Shown here: positions 31,785-41,585 of the stretch, one piece after another | Numbering within the stretch: the first letter of the stretch is position 1 | Layout: each line of letters opens with the position of its first letter | From: Cherax quadricarinatus | Taxonomy: Eukaryota; Arthropoda; Malacostraca; Decapoda; Parastacidae | DNA length: 64,000 nt | Assembly (NCBI RefSeq): GCF_038502225.1 | Contig: NC_091307.1 | Coordinates: forward strand, 25,312,868 to 25,376,867 | Direction: 5' to 3' | Position numbers and translations under genes: made by a program | The notes under the pieces: model-generated | The model's input: only the letters and a program-made list of their open reading frames with translations | Databases searched by the model: none | Told to the model about the DNA's origin: nothing

Positions 31785-34700
31785 TCAGAGTTTGTGGAGT
31801 AAATCAGTCGTTGTCAAGAAGTCAATGAGAGAGTCAGGATTAAAGGAGGGTCCATCAGCAAGAAGGGAAGGTAAAGAGAGAGTAGGAGAACGAAGACGAC
31901 GTTGGAGGTAAATTCTGCGTGCTCGTTGATAGAGAGGGCAGTCTAACAGAATGTGGCTAATCGATACTGGAACTTGACACTGCTCACAGAGAGGAACAGG
32001 GTGCCTCTCCATGAGATACCCATGAGTAAGACGAGTGTGGCCAATGCGAAGGCGGGAGAGAGTGGTCTCCCAACCTCGGCACTGATGACAAGAAGACGGC
32101 CAGTAACCTATGCTCGGTTTAATAGAATGAAGTTTGTTACCGAGCAGAGTTGACCAACGTTGTTGCCAACGGGTGCGAAGGTGGGTAGCTATTGCAGCAA
32201 AATAGTCCAGAAATGGAACACCTCGATAGGAAATTGGTAGGTCATATACTGCTGACCGCGCAGCAGTGTCTGCCTGTTCATTGCCCTGTACGTCGACATG
32301 ACCAGGGACCCAACAAAAAACAATATCTTTATGTTTGGTAGAGATACGGCGTAGCCAAAGTTGGATACGGAGAACTAGGGGATGAGATGTATCAAATTTT
32401 CGTATAGCCTGTAGAGCACTAAGGGAGTCTGAGACTACTACAAATGATGACACAGGCATAGATGCGATACGAATAAGTGCTGCAAGAATGGCATACAGTT
32501 CAGCAGTAAAAATGCTAGCTGAAGATAGTAAATGCCCTCGTACGACGCTGTCCGGAAACACTGCTGCGAATCCGACGCCGTCTGAAGACTTAGAGCCATC
32601 TGTGTACACAGCGGTGGCATGAGAATGAGAGTGGAAGTGATCAAGAAAAAGAGAGCGGGAAGCCACCGTAGGCAGTTGAGCTTTCGAGCAAGGGAGTGAG
32701 AAAGAACAGACCCGAACAGCTGGAACTTCCCAGGGGGGTAGGGAAAAGTGAGATGCTACATGAACATATAAAGGTGGTAACTGAAGGGAAGACAAGAGTG
32801 AAAGTAGGCGAAGAGAAAAGGGACGGAGCAAACAGGGGCGGCGAACGAATAAAGAATGTCTACTAATATCGGTGACCATTCTATAAATGGAAGGATTGTG
32901 TAGATCGTGAGAGCGTACATAGTAACGAAGGCAATGGGCATCACGGCGATCAGACAAGGATGGAACATTTGCTTCTGTATAGAGGCTCTCAACAGGGGAA
33001 GAGCGAAAAGCACCAAGGCACAAACGTAAGCCTTGGTGATGGATAGAGTTAAGGCTAGAGAGAGTAGCAGGAGAGGCCGCGGAATAAATCTGGTCACCAT
33101 AATCGAGTTTCGATAAAACGAGGGCTGAATGTAGGCGAAGCAGAGTTCGACGATCAGCTCCCCAGGAAAGATGAGCAAGGGTTTTAAGAAGGTTTAGCCG
33201 GCTGTGACAAGTTGCCTTCAGAGAGGTAATGTGAGGTTTCCAGGTTAACCGACGGTCAAAGAGAAGGCCTAGAAACCTGACTGTATCACGTTCGGGGATA
33301 CGGGAGCCATAGAGATACAAAGGATGATCGGAGATAACAGAGCGTCTAGTGAAAGTAATTTGGTGAGTTTTGGTACTTGAAAATTTAAACCCATGTGTGG
33401 TGGCCCAAGTGGAAACACGGTCGACCGCATGCTGGAGAGAAACTGCAATAAGGTGACAGTCAGCGCCTGCACAAGCAATAGCGAAGTCATCAACATAGAG
33501 TGATGACCAAATATTGGGTGGAAGAACAGAGGCCAAATCATTTATAGCAAGGAGAAAAAGTGTTGTGCTTAGAACACATCCCTGAGGGACACCTTCAGCT
33601 TGGACGAAGTCCGGGGAAAGAACATTATTGACTCGAACACGGAAATGTCTGTCAGTTAAAAAGTTCTTAAGGAAGGATGGTAGATTGCCTCGGAGGCCTA
33701 AGGAATGGGCCTGGGCCAAAATATTATACCTCCAAGTTGTGTCATATGCCTTCTCAAGGTCAAAAAATATGGCAATAACTGAGTGATTATTCGCAAAGGC
33801 ATTACGAACATACGTATCCAAGCGTAGTAAGGGGTCTATGGTAGAACGACCCTTACGAAAGCCATATTGACTAGCGGAGAGACTGTTGTGAGTCTCTAAA
33901 TACCACATTAAACGTCGATTTACGAGGCGTTCCATCACTTTGCAAACTGCACTTGTAAGAGCGATGGGGCGATAGTGGGAGGCATCATGTCCTGTAGTAC
34001 CCGGTTTGCGGAAAGGGAGAACAATGGCAGATTTCCACAGCTGGGGAAGAACTCCTTGTGCCCAAATAAGATTGAAGAGGTGTAAGAGGACTACAAGGGC
34101 TGACCGATGTAAATGTTGTAACATACGAATATGAATGTCATCAGGCCCAGCTGCCGATGATCGGCAAGCTGAGAGCGTTGCCTCCAGTTCTTGAAGTGTA
34201 AAAGGCACATTATACTGTTCTTCTCCGAGAGAAGAAAAGTCCAAGGGTACTAACTCTCTGGCAGACTTTGAGGAAAGAAACGAGGGGCATAGATGGAGCC
34301 CTCGGGAAATACGGACCAGATGTGTGCCAAGTTCAATGGCAACGTCGAGAGGGTTTGCTATATCAACACCAGTGACCCGTAGAACAGGAGCCGGGTCAGG
34401 AGAGTATTTACCACTCAATTTCCTCACTTTTTTCCAGACTGCACTCATAGAAGAAGCAGAGGTGATGGTGGAAACATAGTCTCGCCAACAAGTGCGTTTA
34501 GCTTCACGGATGACACGGCGAGCGATCGCACGCTTCTGCTTAAAATCAACAAGTCTCTCAGCGGTTCTATTGTACCGGTACCTGCCCCATGCAGCACGTT
34601 TCAAACGTACTGCACGAGCACAAGCAGGAGACCACCAAGGCACGCACTTCTGAGAATGCCTGCCTGAGGTGTGGGGTATAGAATGAGAAGCTGCGGTATA

Positions 34701-35486
34701 AACTGATGTCGAGAAGATGTGTAGGAGCTCATCAATGGAGGATGAAGAAGGAACCTCACTAAAAGCAGTGAGGTGTGAGTAAAGATCCCAATTTGCCCGA
34801 TCAAATTGCCAGCGAGGGCTACGGGAAGGTGGTGAATAGGAAGGAGAAGTAAGAATGATCGGAAAATGATCGCTGTCATGTAAGTCTGGTAGAACAGACC
34901 AGGTGAAGTCTAGTGCTGTGGAGGAAGAGCAGACTGATAGATCGATGCAAGAGAGAGTATGAGTACGAGGATCAAAATGGGTGGGAGTACCCGTATTTAA
35001 AACATGGAGGGGGTGAGAGGCAAGAAAAGCCTCCAACTGAATGCCACGTGAGTCACAATGAGACCCCCCCCAGAGGAAATGGTGGGCATTAAAATCACCA
35101 AGTAACAGAAGTGGTGGTGGTAAGGATGAAACAAGAAAGGCAAAGTCTGGGATAGAAAATGCTCGAGAAGGAGAGAGATATAAAGAACATATTGTAAACC
35201 ACTTATTCAAGTGGATACGGGCTGCAGTGTAATGCAGCGAGGTATGGACAAATAGTTGACAGTACGGAATATCATTGCGTAGAAGAAGGGCACTTTCATT
35301 AAAGGTCCCATCTGAGAAAGGATCCGAAGAATACAATAAATTATAGCCTGAGATAGGTTGGAAAACAGCCGAGTGTAATTTTGGTTCTTGTAAGCAAGCA
35401 CCAACAGGGGAAAACCTGGAAAGCAACATCTGAAGCTCACCCCGATTACCCCTGAGGCCGCGGATATTCCACTGTAAATAGGCCAT
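31785..35486 (-). CDS. I-type LINE ORF2: endonuclease, reverse transcriptase, RNase H
   Basis: 1233 residues starting MAYLQWNIRGLRG. The apurinic-type endonuclease (1-215) has WNIRG, QE34, GDFNAH (130-135), SCIDLS and SDH (205-207). The RT (~450-770) has SHYRPIALTS, YGFRKGRST, FFDLEKAYD (574-582, motif A), EGVPQGCVLS (motif B) and LYVDDF (663-668, catalytic YVDD). The RNase H (~957-1080) has TDGSK (D963), AELYA (E996), SDSLSAL (D1020) and GHVDVQGNEQAD (H1063, D1073). A C-terminal CCHC-like block (C1167, C1170, H1178, C1183) follows. It would nick target DNA and reverse-transcribe the element RNA from the 3' tail. All catalytic residues are present. Family assignment is to the I superfamily; I/Nimb subclade is undecided. 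Confidence 0.94.
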   Translation of the reverse strand: MAYLQWNIRGLRGNRGELQMLLSRFSPVGACLQEPKLHSAVFQPISGYNLLYSSDPFSDGTFNESALLLRNDIPYCQLFVHTSLHYTAARIHLNKWFTICSLYLSPSRAFSIPDFAFLVSSLPPPLLLLGDFNAHHFLWGGSHCDSRGIQLEAFLASHPLHVLNTGTPTHFDPRTHTLSCIDLSVCSSSTALDFTWSVLPDLHDSDHFPIILTSPSYSPPSRSPRWQFDRANWDLYSHLTAFSEVPSSSSIDELLHIFSTSVYTAASHSIPHTSGRHSQKCVPWWSPACARAVRLKRAAWGRYRYNRTAERLVDFKQKRAIARRVIREAKRTCWRDYVSTITSASSMSAVWKKVRKLSGKYSPDPAPVLRVTGVDIANPLDVAIELGTHLVRISRGLHLCPSFLSSKSARELVPLDFSSLGEEQYNVPFTLQELEATLSACRSSAAGPDDIHIRMLQHLHRSALVVLLHLFNLIWAQGVLPQLWKSAIVLPFRKPGTTGHDASHYRPIALTSAVCKVMERLVNRRLMWYLETHNSLSASQYGFRKGRSTIDPLLRLDTYVRNAFANNHSVIAIFFDLEKAYDTTWRYNILAQAHSLGLRGNLPSFLKNFLTDRHFRVRVNNVLSPDFVQAEGVPQGCVLSTTLFLLAINDLASVLPPNIWSSLYVDDFAIACAGADCHLIAVSLQHAVDRVSTWATTHGFKFSSTKTHQITFTRRSVISDHPLYLYGSRIPERDTVRFLGLLFDRRLTWKPHITSLKATCHSRLNLLKTLAHLSWGADRRTLLRLHSALVLSKLDYGDQIYSAASPATLSSLNSIHHQGLRLCLGAFRSSPVESLYTEANVPSLSDRRDAHCLRYYVRSHDLHNPSIYRMVTDISRHSLFVRRPCLLRPFSLRLLSLLSSLQLPPLYVHVASHFSLPPWEVPAVRVCSFSLPCSKAQLPTVASRSLFLDHFHSHSHATAVYTDGSKSSDGVGFAAVFPDSVVRGHLLSSASIFTAELYAILAALIRIASMPVSSFVVVSDSLSALQAIRKFDTSHPLVLRIQLWLRRISTKHKDIVFCWVPGHVDVQGNEQADTAARSAVYDLPISYRGVPFLDYFAAIATHLRTRWQQRWSTLLGNKLHSIKPSIGYWPSSCHQCRGWETTLSRLRIGHTRLTHGYLMERHPVPLCEQCQVPVSISHILLDCPLYQRARRIYLQRRLRSPTLSLPSLLADGPSFNPDSLIDFLTTTDLLHKL

Positions 35487-35530
35487 GATTGGCGATGAAG
35501 AAAATATCAGGAATCTGTAGGTAAAGGCAC

Positions 35531-37465
35531 CTACGGACTAGAGGGGTTAGAAAAGTCAACGTGTGGTGGCATTGGAAGATGTTCAAGTAGCGAAGGAACG
35601 GAGCGTTGCGAAGAATGGGGTTGTGAAGATGGAGGAGAGGGAAGAGAAGGAACAGGAAGTGAATCAGTGTCCATTGAAGGTTTAGTCTCTGCAATATATT
35701 CTGAAATGGCTTCAAGTGTTTCTGAATTCAAAGATGTATGGGAAACCATATTGGAGATAGGAGGAGGAGGGTGAGTAAAGATTGGGACAGTAATGGACTG
35801 TACCAAAGTAGAGGGGGAGGGAAAAGTGTAAGGGACTGGAGATGAAGTGTGGGGGGGGACAGAAGAGGTAGAAACCTGGGAGGTGACAGAAGAGGGAGAA
35901 ACTTGGGAGGGGACGGGGGTGGAAGGCATAGTACGAGGAGGAGGGTGAATCTCCACACTTGTAATAGAGCCAGAGAGAGGGGAAGAACTAGGTACAGAGA
36001 CTGGAAAGGTAACGTGTGGAGGTGGAAGAAGGGAAGGAAGGGGCAAAGAAGATTTGAGCAATGTGGATTTTTTGGACTTCTGAGTAGAGGGGCGATTGGT
36101 ATTAGGTGTCGTACGAGGTCTTGTCGATACTGGGGCTTGTGAGGAAGGACGCGAAGATGTGAGAACAGACTGAGTTGTAGTCGGGACGTCAGAGCCAAGG
36201 ACAGCAAAAGGATTAGATGCCGTAATGGCTATGGGAGGGGTAACAACAGAGGAGGCTGCAGAAGATGGGACCCCAGAAGTGGGGGGATGTTTGGAAACAC
36301 GAGAATAAGAAACACGGGGTAGTCTCCCTTGGAGGCGGAGATGAGTAACTGCCATAGCATAAGGGAGACCTTCTGCCTCTTTGAGGCAACGGATTTCACG
36401 TTCATTTAAGTAGACCTGGCAACGGCGGGAGTACGAAGGGTGAGCTTCATTACAATTAAGGCAAGATGGAGGTTGACTGCAAGATGTATTAGAATGGTTG
36501 TCGGCACCACAGACTGGGCATTCGGCCATAGATCTGCAATATTTCGCTGGGTGACCAAAACGCCAGCAATTTCTACATTGTTGCGGTGTAGGTATCACCT
36601 TTCGAACTTGTAACCGATGTCCCGCGACATATACAGAGGACGGGAGTTCTCGGCTGTCAAAAGTTAAACGAGCCACATTGCAAGGGTAACGTCTCCGCCC
36701 CCGGGCAGGAAGGACATAAGTGTCTACTTTGAGGATTGGGAGATCCTGGAGTTCCAGCTGTTCAAAAATGTCATTGCCACATGACTGGAAATTCTGTTGG
36801 ACTATGGTATGGGGCAGAATGACAGTACCACTACAAGAATTGAGAGAAAGATGTTTTTCAATAGTGATAGGAGTAGTATCGATATTCGAAAGGAGAGAAA
36901 GATCATGAGCTTGGGTAGCATTCTGGACAGTGACGATGCGCGTACCGCTCTTGAGAGCGTGAAATGAAATATCTCTGCCAACATGACGCAGGAGCGCTTT
37001 GGCAATACTATGGTCAGAAAGGTAGGCAGAAGAAGAAGTTGGTCTTAAAGTAAAGAATTTAGTCCATTGTGTGGTCCGAAACTGAGCGTGGAGAGGGAGT
37101 GCTTGACGTGTCGGTCGTTTCCGAGTAGAATGGGAAGGTAACGACGGAGCATCATCAGGAGATTGACGTTGGCGTTTAGGAGTAGGACCGGAGTTGGTCC
37201 GGCATGAAATGGGTGGGCGATTCGAAAATTGCCGTACCGTAGAGGGAGAAGCCGGAAGCATAGTCAAAGGAGAGCGGAGTTCAGACAAATCGAAGGAGTC
37301 AGTCGAAGCCCCGGTACCTGAAGCGGGTGAGGAAACAGCACCAGCAAGAGGTACAGGGGCATCAGGAGTGTCCGAAGAGTGGTCTAAACACAAGGCAGGG
37401 TCAGAATGGGGTGCGGTATCAAGAAGGGGCCCGGGGGTAGTGGTTTCATGGACTAGGGCTGCCAT
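35531..37465 (-). CDS. I-type LINE ORF1: zinc-knuckle nucleic-acid-binding protein
   Basis: 644 residues from the ATG at 37465. The frame is open further upstream (ATG at 37666), but that part is 5' UTR. I chose 37465 because the context is AACC-ATG-G, copy 2 has the same ATG (39251), and copy 2's upstream frame stops just before it. Three CCHC knuckles lie at ~297-349: CRNCWRFGHPAKYC, CPVCGADNHSNTSC, CLNCNEAHPSYSRRC. Before them is a conserved region (KFFTLRPTSSSAYLSDHS... to RKVIPTPQQ). After them is a Ser/Pro/Thr-rich tail. It acts as the RNA-packaging protein in this LINE type by analogy with I elements. It ends 44 bp before ORF2. Confidence 0.92.
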   Translation of the reverse strand: MAALVHETTTPGPLLDTAPHSDPALCLDHSSDTPDAPVPLAGAVSSPASGTGASTDSFDLSELRSPLTMLPASPSTVRQFSNRPPISCRTNSGPTPKRQRQSPDDAPSLPSHSTRKRPTRQALPLHAQFRTTQWTKFFTLRPTSSSAYLSDHSIAKALLRHVGRDISFHALKSGTRIVTVQNATQAHDLSLLSNIDTTPITIEKHLSLNSCSGTVILPHTIVQQNFQSCGNDIFEQLELQDLPILKVDTYVLPARGRRRYPCNVARLTFDSRELPSSVYVAGHRLQVRKVIPTPQQCRNCWRFGHPAKYCRSMAECPVCGADNHSNTSCSQPPSCLNCNEAHPSYSRRCQVYLNEREIRCLKEAEGLPYAMAVTHLRLQGRLPRVSYSRVSKHPPTSGVPSSAASSVVTPPIAITASNPFAVLGSDVPTTTQSVLTSSRPSSQAPVSTRPRTTPNTNRPSTQKSKKSTLLKSSLPLPSLLPPPHVTFPVSVPSSSPLSGSITSVEIHPPPRTMPSTPVPSQVSPSSVTSQVSTSSVPPHTSSPVPYTFPSPSTLVQSITVPIFTHPPPPISNMVSHTSLNSETLEAISEYIAETKPSMDTDSLPVPSLPSPPSSQPHSSQRSVPSLLEHLPMPPHVDFSNPSSP

Positions 37466-38215
37466 GGTTAGGTTACTCCTTTGCTTTTTGTTTTTAAGAA
37501 AAAAAAAGAAAGAAGAAAAGAAAATAAAAACAAAAAAAAGAATAAAAAAAGGGGGGAGCGGGGAGGAATAGTTCCCAGGAGGAATGAAAGGGCCGGAAAT
37601 CTCCCTCCGCGCCCAAGAGGACTCGACACCGCTAGTAGCGCAGATGCAGCATGGAACCCGTGCCATACCCTACCCTTCATGCCAGTAAACCAGCAATCCG
37701 GGATAGCAACCTCACATCTGCCGAGCTACCTCGGTGGACAAAAGAGAGGGCGGCCGGATATCCGCCACAAAGCATACCTCCTTCAGCCACCACCCCCGGA
37801 ATCCGAAAGGTGGCTTCCAGAGATACACCCGTCGCCCAAAAGACACCCAAAGCTACTCCGGGATACCGGAGAGGGATCGGGACATCCCTAGGCAATCCAG
37901 ATTCCACGGCAAACTACGCCACCGCCAAGAAACCTCAACGGAATGGGATCGACCCCGGTGTCCTTTCCCCTACCTAGGAACTAGCACGCCTGTGGGAGAA
38001 ATCACGAAGGCTAAAAAGAGGAAGGGCAAAAGGGAGGGGTGAGGAGGAGGAGGAGGAATGGAAAAAGGGGAGGATGGGGAGGATGGGATAGGGGAGGGGA
38101 GAATGGGGGGTAATTAGGTTCGGTCTGAGGAAGAAGACCGACAGGGCTAATTCCTCAGACCAAGAGCCTCTTCACCACGCCAAGGAGCCCCCCTTGAAGA
38201 GGTGCTCATTAAGTA

Positions 38216-39251
38216 GACTTGGCAACGGCGAGAGTACGAAGGGTGAGCCTCATGACAATTCAAGCAAGAGGGAGGTCGATTGCAAGACGTATTAGAATGG
38301 TCATCGGCACCACAGACTGGGCATTCGGCTATAGATCTGCAATATTTCGCTGGATGGCCAAATCGCCAGCAATTTCTACACTGTTGCGGTGTAGGGATCA
38401 CCTTTCGAACTTGTAACCGATGTCCTGCTACATAAACTGAGGATGGGAGTTCACGGCTGTCAAAAGTTAAACGAGCCACATTGCTAGGGTATCGTCTCCG
38501 CCCGTGGGCAGGAAGAACATAAGTGTCTACCTTGAGGATTGGGAGATCTTGGAGTTCCAGCTGCTCAAGAATGTCATTGCCACCTGTCTGGAAATTTTTT
38601 TGAACTATGGTATGGGGCAGAATGACGGTACCGCTACAAGAATTGAGGGAAGGATGTTTTTCAATAGTGACAGGAACAGTATCGATATGGGAAAGAAGAG
38701 AAAGATAATGGACTTGAGTAACATTCTGTACAGTGATGATGCACGTACCGCTCTTAAGAGCATGAAAAGAAATATCTTTACCGACATGGCGTAGGAGTGC
38801 CTTGCCAATACTATGGTCGGAAAGATAGGCAATAGAGGAAGTCGGTCGTAAATTGAAGAATTTAGTCCATTGTGCATTCTGAAACCGAGCGTGGAAATGG
38901 AGTGCAGGACGTGTCAATCTTTTCTGAGAAGAACGAGAAGGTGGAGAAGTATCATCAGCAGGTAATTGTCACTGGCGTTTAGGCGTGGGACCGGAGTTGG
39001 TCCGACGTGGAACGGGCCGGCGAGGGAGAGGGAGAGGCTGGAAGCATAGTCAAAGGAGAGCGGAGGTCAGATAAATTGAAGGAGTCAGTCGAGACCTCAG
39101 TACCTGAAGCGGGTGAGGAAACAGCACCGGCAAGAGGTACAGAGACATTAGGAGTGTCCAAAGAGTGGTCCAAAGACGAGGCGGGGTCAGAATGGGGTGC
39201 GGTATCAAGAAGGGGCCCGGGGGTAGCAGGTTCATGGACTAGGGCTTCCAT
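38216..39251 (-). pseudogene. ORF1 N-terminal part of I-type LINE copy 2
   Basis: Starts MEALVHEPATPGPLLDT at 39251 and is frameshifted near 38980-39000. It then reads RPALHFHARFQNAQWTKFF through the three zinc knuckles (CRNCWRFGHPAKYC, CPVCGADDHSNTSC, CLNCHEAHPSYSRRC) up to the copy 1 insertion at 38215. It is clearly alignable to copy 1 with scattered substitutions. Confidence 0.88.
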
Positions 39252-39970
39252 GGTTAGGTTGCTCCTTTCTTTTTGTTTTTAAGAAAAAAAAATAAAATAA
39301 AATAAAAAAAAGAATAAAAAAAGGGGGGGGGGACCGGGGAGGGATAGTTCCTAGGAGGAATGAAAGGGCCAGAAATCTCCCTCTGCGCCCAAGAGGACCT
39401 CAGCACCGCAAGTGGCACAGATGCAGCATGGGACCCGTGCCATACCCTACCCATCATGCCAGTAAACCAGCAATCCGGGATAGCAACCTCACATCTGCCG
39501 AGCTACCTCGGTGGACAAAAGAGAGGGTGGCCGGATATCCGCCACAAAGCATACCTACTTCGGCCACCACCCCCGGAATCCAAAAGGTGGCTTCCAGAGA
39601 TACACCCGTCGCCTGAAAGACACCCAAAGCCACCCTCCGGGATACCGGAGAGGGATCGGGACATTCCCAGGCAATCCAGATTCCACGGCAAACTACGCTA
39701 CTGCCAAGAACCTCAATGGAATGGGATGGACCCCGGTACCCTTTCCCCTACCTAGGAACTAGCGTGCCTGTGGGAAAAAATCCCAAAGGCCAAAAAGGAA
39801 GGGCAAAAGGGAGGGGTGGGGAGGAGGAGGAGGAAAGGAAAAAGGGGAGGATGGGAGAGGGAAGGGGGGATTGGGGGGTCATTAGGTTTGGTCTGAGGAA
39901 GGAGACCGACAGGTCTAATTCCTCAGACCAAGAGCCTCTTCACCACGCCAAGGAGCCCCCCTTGAAGAGG
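39252..39970 (-). promoter_or_regulatory. 5' UTR and probable internal promoter region of I-type LINE copy 2
   Basis: Matches the 5' UTR of copy 1 (37466-38202) along its length, including a purine-rich plus-strand run (39280-39335) and the terminal CCTCTTCAAGG on the minus strand. LINEs of this class carry promoters inside the 5' UTR; no specific promoter motif could be assigned. A uORF ends in TAA two bases before the ORF1 ATG. Confidence 0.6.
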
Positions 39971-39983
39971 AGTTCTGTTGCAA

Positions 39984-40290
39984 ACCGTTGGACTTTTTCC
40001 ATCTCAAAATGGTCCTGATATACACCTTGTATAAGACTGTGAATGCCTCCTTCTTGATTTTCTCGAAAGTTACTGTTAAACTTGGCAGTCTCTCACTTGC
40101 TAAAGAGGTTATTCGGTTAATGTGTGCCTAAATGCTCAAAACTATGCTCACCCCAAGGTGCTTCTCTTTCAGAGAGGTTTACAGCCTTTGTCCTGAACCC
40201 GTATACTGTTTCTAGACGTCTTTGCCCTTCTCCAGTTTTCATAACTTTACATTTGCTGGGCTAAATTTCAGTAGCTATTAAATATTAGGG
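39984..40290 (-). pseudogene. Old CR1-like LINE, continuation after I-type insertion
   Basis: Minus-strand continuation of 25561-25958. It includes EKVQRFAT at the junction and an upstream region whose plus strand has CATAACTTTACATTTGCTGG and CACCCCAAGGTGCTTCTC, typical of the same LINE C-terminal block. Frames are broken. Confidence 0.6.
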
Positions 40291-40561
40291 TTAAATAAAA
40301 CAAAGTAATTTTCCATATGTATTAAAAATATATCAAGCATTTTCAATACAAAATTCTCTTCATATAAAAAGTGTTCTGAAACATTGCACAGTAAAGTCCC
40401 TAAGAACAATTACATTTGCAAAGAGTTTTTAAATACAATCTCATATCGGGTCACATGACAATATTTACTAGGAAAGACATATTTGCAAAAAGATCTTTTA
40501 TTGGGTAATTTTTTTGACATGTTGAAATCTTTTATCAAGTCATACAGAGGATACAAATTGT

Positions 40562-40604
40562 GTGTGCACGCACATGCACACACTCGCACACACACACGCA
40601 CAGA
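40562..40604. repeat. CA/TG-rich microsatellite
   Basis: An imperfect (CA)n run directly left of the MITE at 40607. Confidence 0.7.
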
Positions 40605-40606
40605 GC

Positions 40607-40928
40607 CAGCATCTCCTCACTTAACGACGGAGTTCCGTTCCTAAGACCATGTCGTTAAACAAATTCATCGCTAAGTGAGGAGCATACTATAATGGTAGTA
40701 GGTTTGTGTCGACCATCTTTGATATTGTTTTAATGTCACCTTTGCACCATTTATAACATTTCTGGTATATTTTTAAATGTTTATACAGCAGTGTACTGTA
40801 TATTGTAATAAACAGAATAGAGGAAATCAGCTCTAATATACATTATTTAGGTATAAATACTGGTCAGAGAGCCCATTGTAAGTCCGAGGCATCAGTAAAC
40901 GAGTACGTCACTAAGTGAGGAGAGGCTG
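40607..40928. mobile_element. MITE with CAGC(A/C)TCTCCTCACTTA ends
   Basis: 322 bp with ends CAGCATCTCCTCACTTAACG and, reverse-complemented, CAGCCTCTCCTCACTTAGTG. A second inverted block (GTCGTTAAACAA / CGCTAAGTGAGGAG) lies just inside the left end. TA follows the right end; the left TA appears mutated. No ORF. Confidence 0.7.
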
Positions 40929-40934
40929 TATATA

Positions 40935-41262
40935 CAGTAGGACCCCAGTATCTGTGGGGGATATATTTCAAGGCCCTGCCATGGATAGTAACAAACCCTA
41001 TACTATAGAAGTTGTTTTTCGGTTACATACATACCTATGATAAAGTTTAATTGATAAATTATGAACATTAAGTAGAGAATTAGCCTTTGTTCATTGATAG
41101 GAAGCACTTCATGGCTTCTCTTCAGCTTTGAAGAAATACCAGCATCACTGCCTATGCACTTAGAGGCCATTATTAAGCAAAATTAAGGGTTATTTTCAGG
41201 CCAGGGTAAACTGAATAACTGGAACTGTGGAAACAGGACCCGCAGATATGGGGGCCCTGCTG
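40935..41262. mobile_element. Tigger-like MITE, CAG(T/C)AGG(A/G)CCCC ends
   Basis: 328 bp flanked by TA on both sides. Ends are CAGTAGGACCCCAGTATCTG and, reverse-complemented, CAGCAGGGCCCCCATATCTG. The subterminal TGTGGGGGATA resembles TIRs of mammalian MER2-type Tigger elements as I remember them. No ORF. It lies 6 bp from the previous MITE. Confidence 0.75.
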
Positions 41263-41264
41263 TA

Positions 41265-41581
41265 TATAAATAATGGTAGGAGAGGAAGAGGTGACAAGAA
41301 TGAAATCATTGGAATGTGATGATTCGTGCATCTGTGGAATACTACAGGAGACACACTGGAGTGTGCTGAAATGCCATTTTACAACTTTGCCCTGTTCCTG
41401 TAATAAGAAATGTGCCAGTAGTCTGGCAGAAGTATTAAAGGTTCCAAGAAAGTTACAGTTACTATGAATATGAGTATACCTTTGCTGAAGTTATTGGTTG
41501 GGTTTCTTATTTTCTACCAGGTACTGTGAGCAGGGCTGTATGACCTCTGTGGGTTCAGCACTTAGTTATGATTATACTGTA
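41265..41581. other. Intergenic DNA, nothing recognised
   Basis: A 64-codon plus-strand frame has no known domain. Confidence 0.4.
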
Positions 41582-41585
41582 TTAA

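Larger units (their letters stand above)
31580..38202 (-). mobile_element. I-type LINE copy 1, full length with intact ORFs
   Basis: A 6.6-kb element inserted in ORF1 of copy 2 with a 13-bp TSD TGCTCATTAAGTA (31567-31579 and 38203-38215). The 5' UTR is 38202-37466, ORF1 37465-35531, a 44-bp spacer follows, then ORF2 35486-31785 and a 3' UTR with hairpin and AAT tail to 31580. Both ORFs are open from end to end and the TSD is perfect, so this is a recent, possibly competent insertion. The 5' end matches that of copy 2 exactly in its first bases, so the element is probably complete. Confidence 0.92.
25959..39970 (-). mobile_element. I-type LINE copy 2, dead, expanded by nested insertions
   Basis: Flanked by a perfect 13-bp TSD AGTTCTGTTGCAA (25946-25958 and 39971-39983). 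The minus-strand 5' end is CCTCTTCAAGGGGG (39970), identical to that of copy 1. The 3' end is the hairpin plus AAT tail at 25959-26015. Within it lie copy 1 (31580-38202), a TTAA element (27549-28621) and LINE-tail insertions (31182-31234, and 28065-28122 inside the TTAA element). Both ORFs are broken, and a ~320-bp deletion removes the RT catalytic motif. Elements with ORF1 zinc knuckles, an endonuclease, RT, RNase H and a TAA-type tail belong to the I superfamily. Confidence 0.9.

Noticed and set aside
37466..37666. N-terminal extension of LINE ORF1 from the ATG at 37666
   Set aside because: In copy 2 the matching region is not continuous with ORF1 and stops just before the shared ATG. The extension is low-complexity Phe/Lys from a homopolymer-rich 5' UTR.
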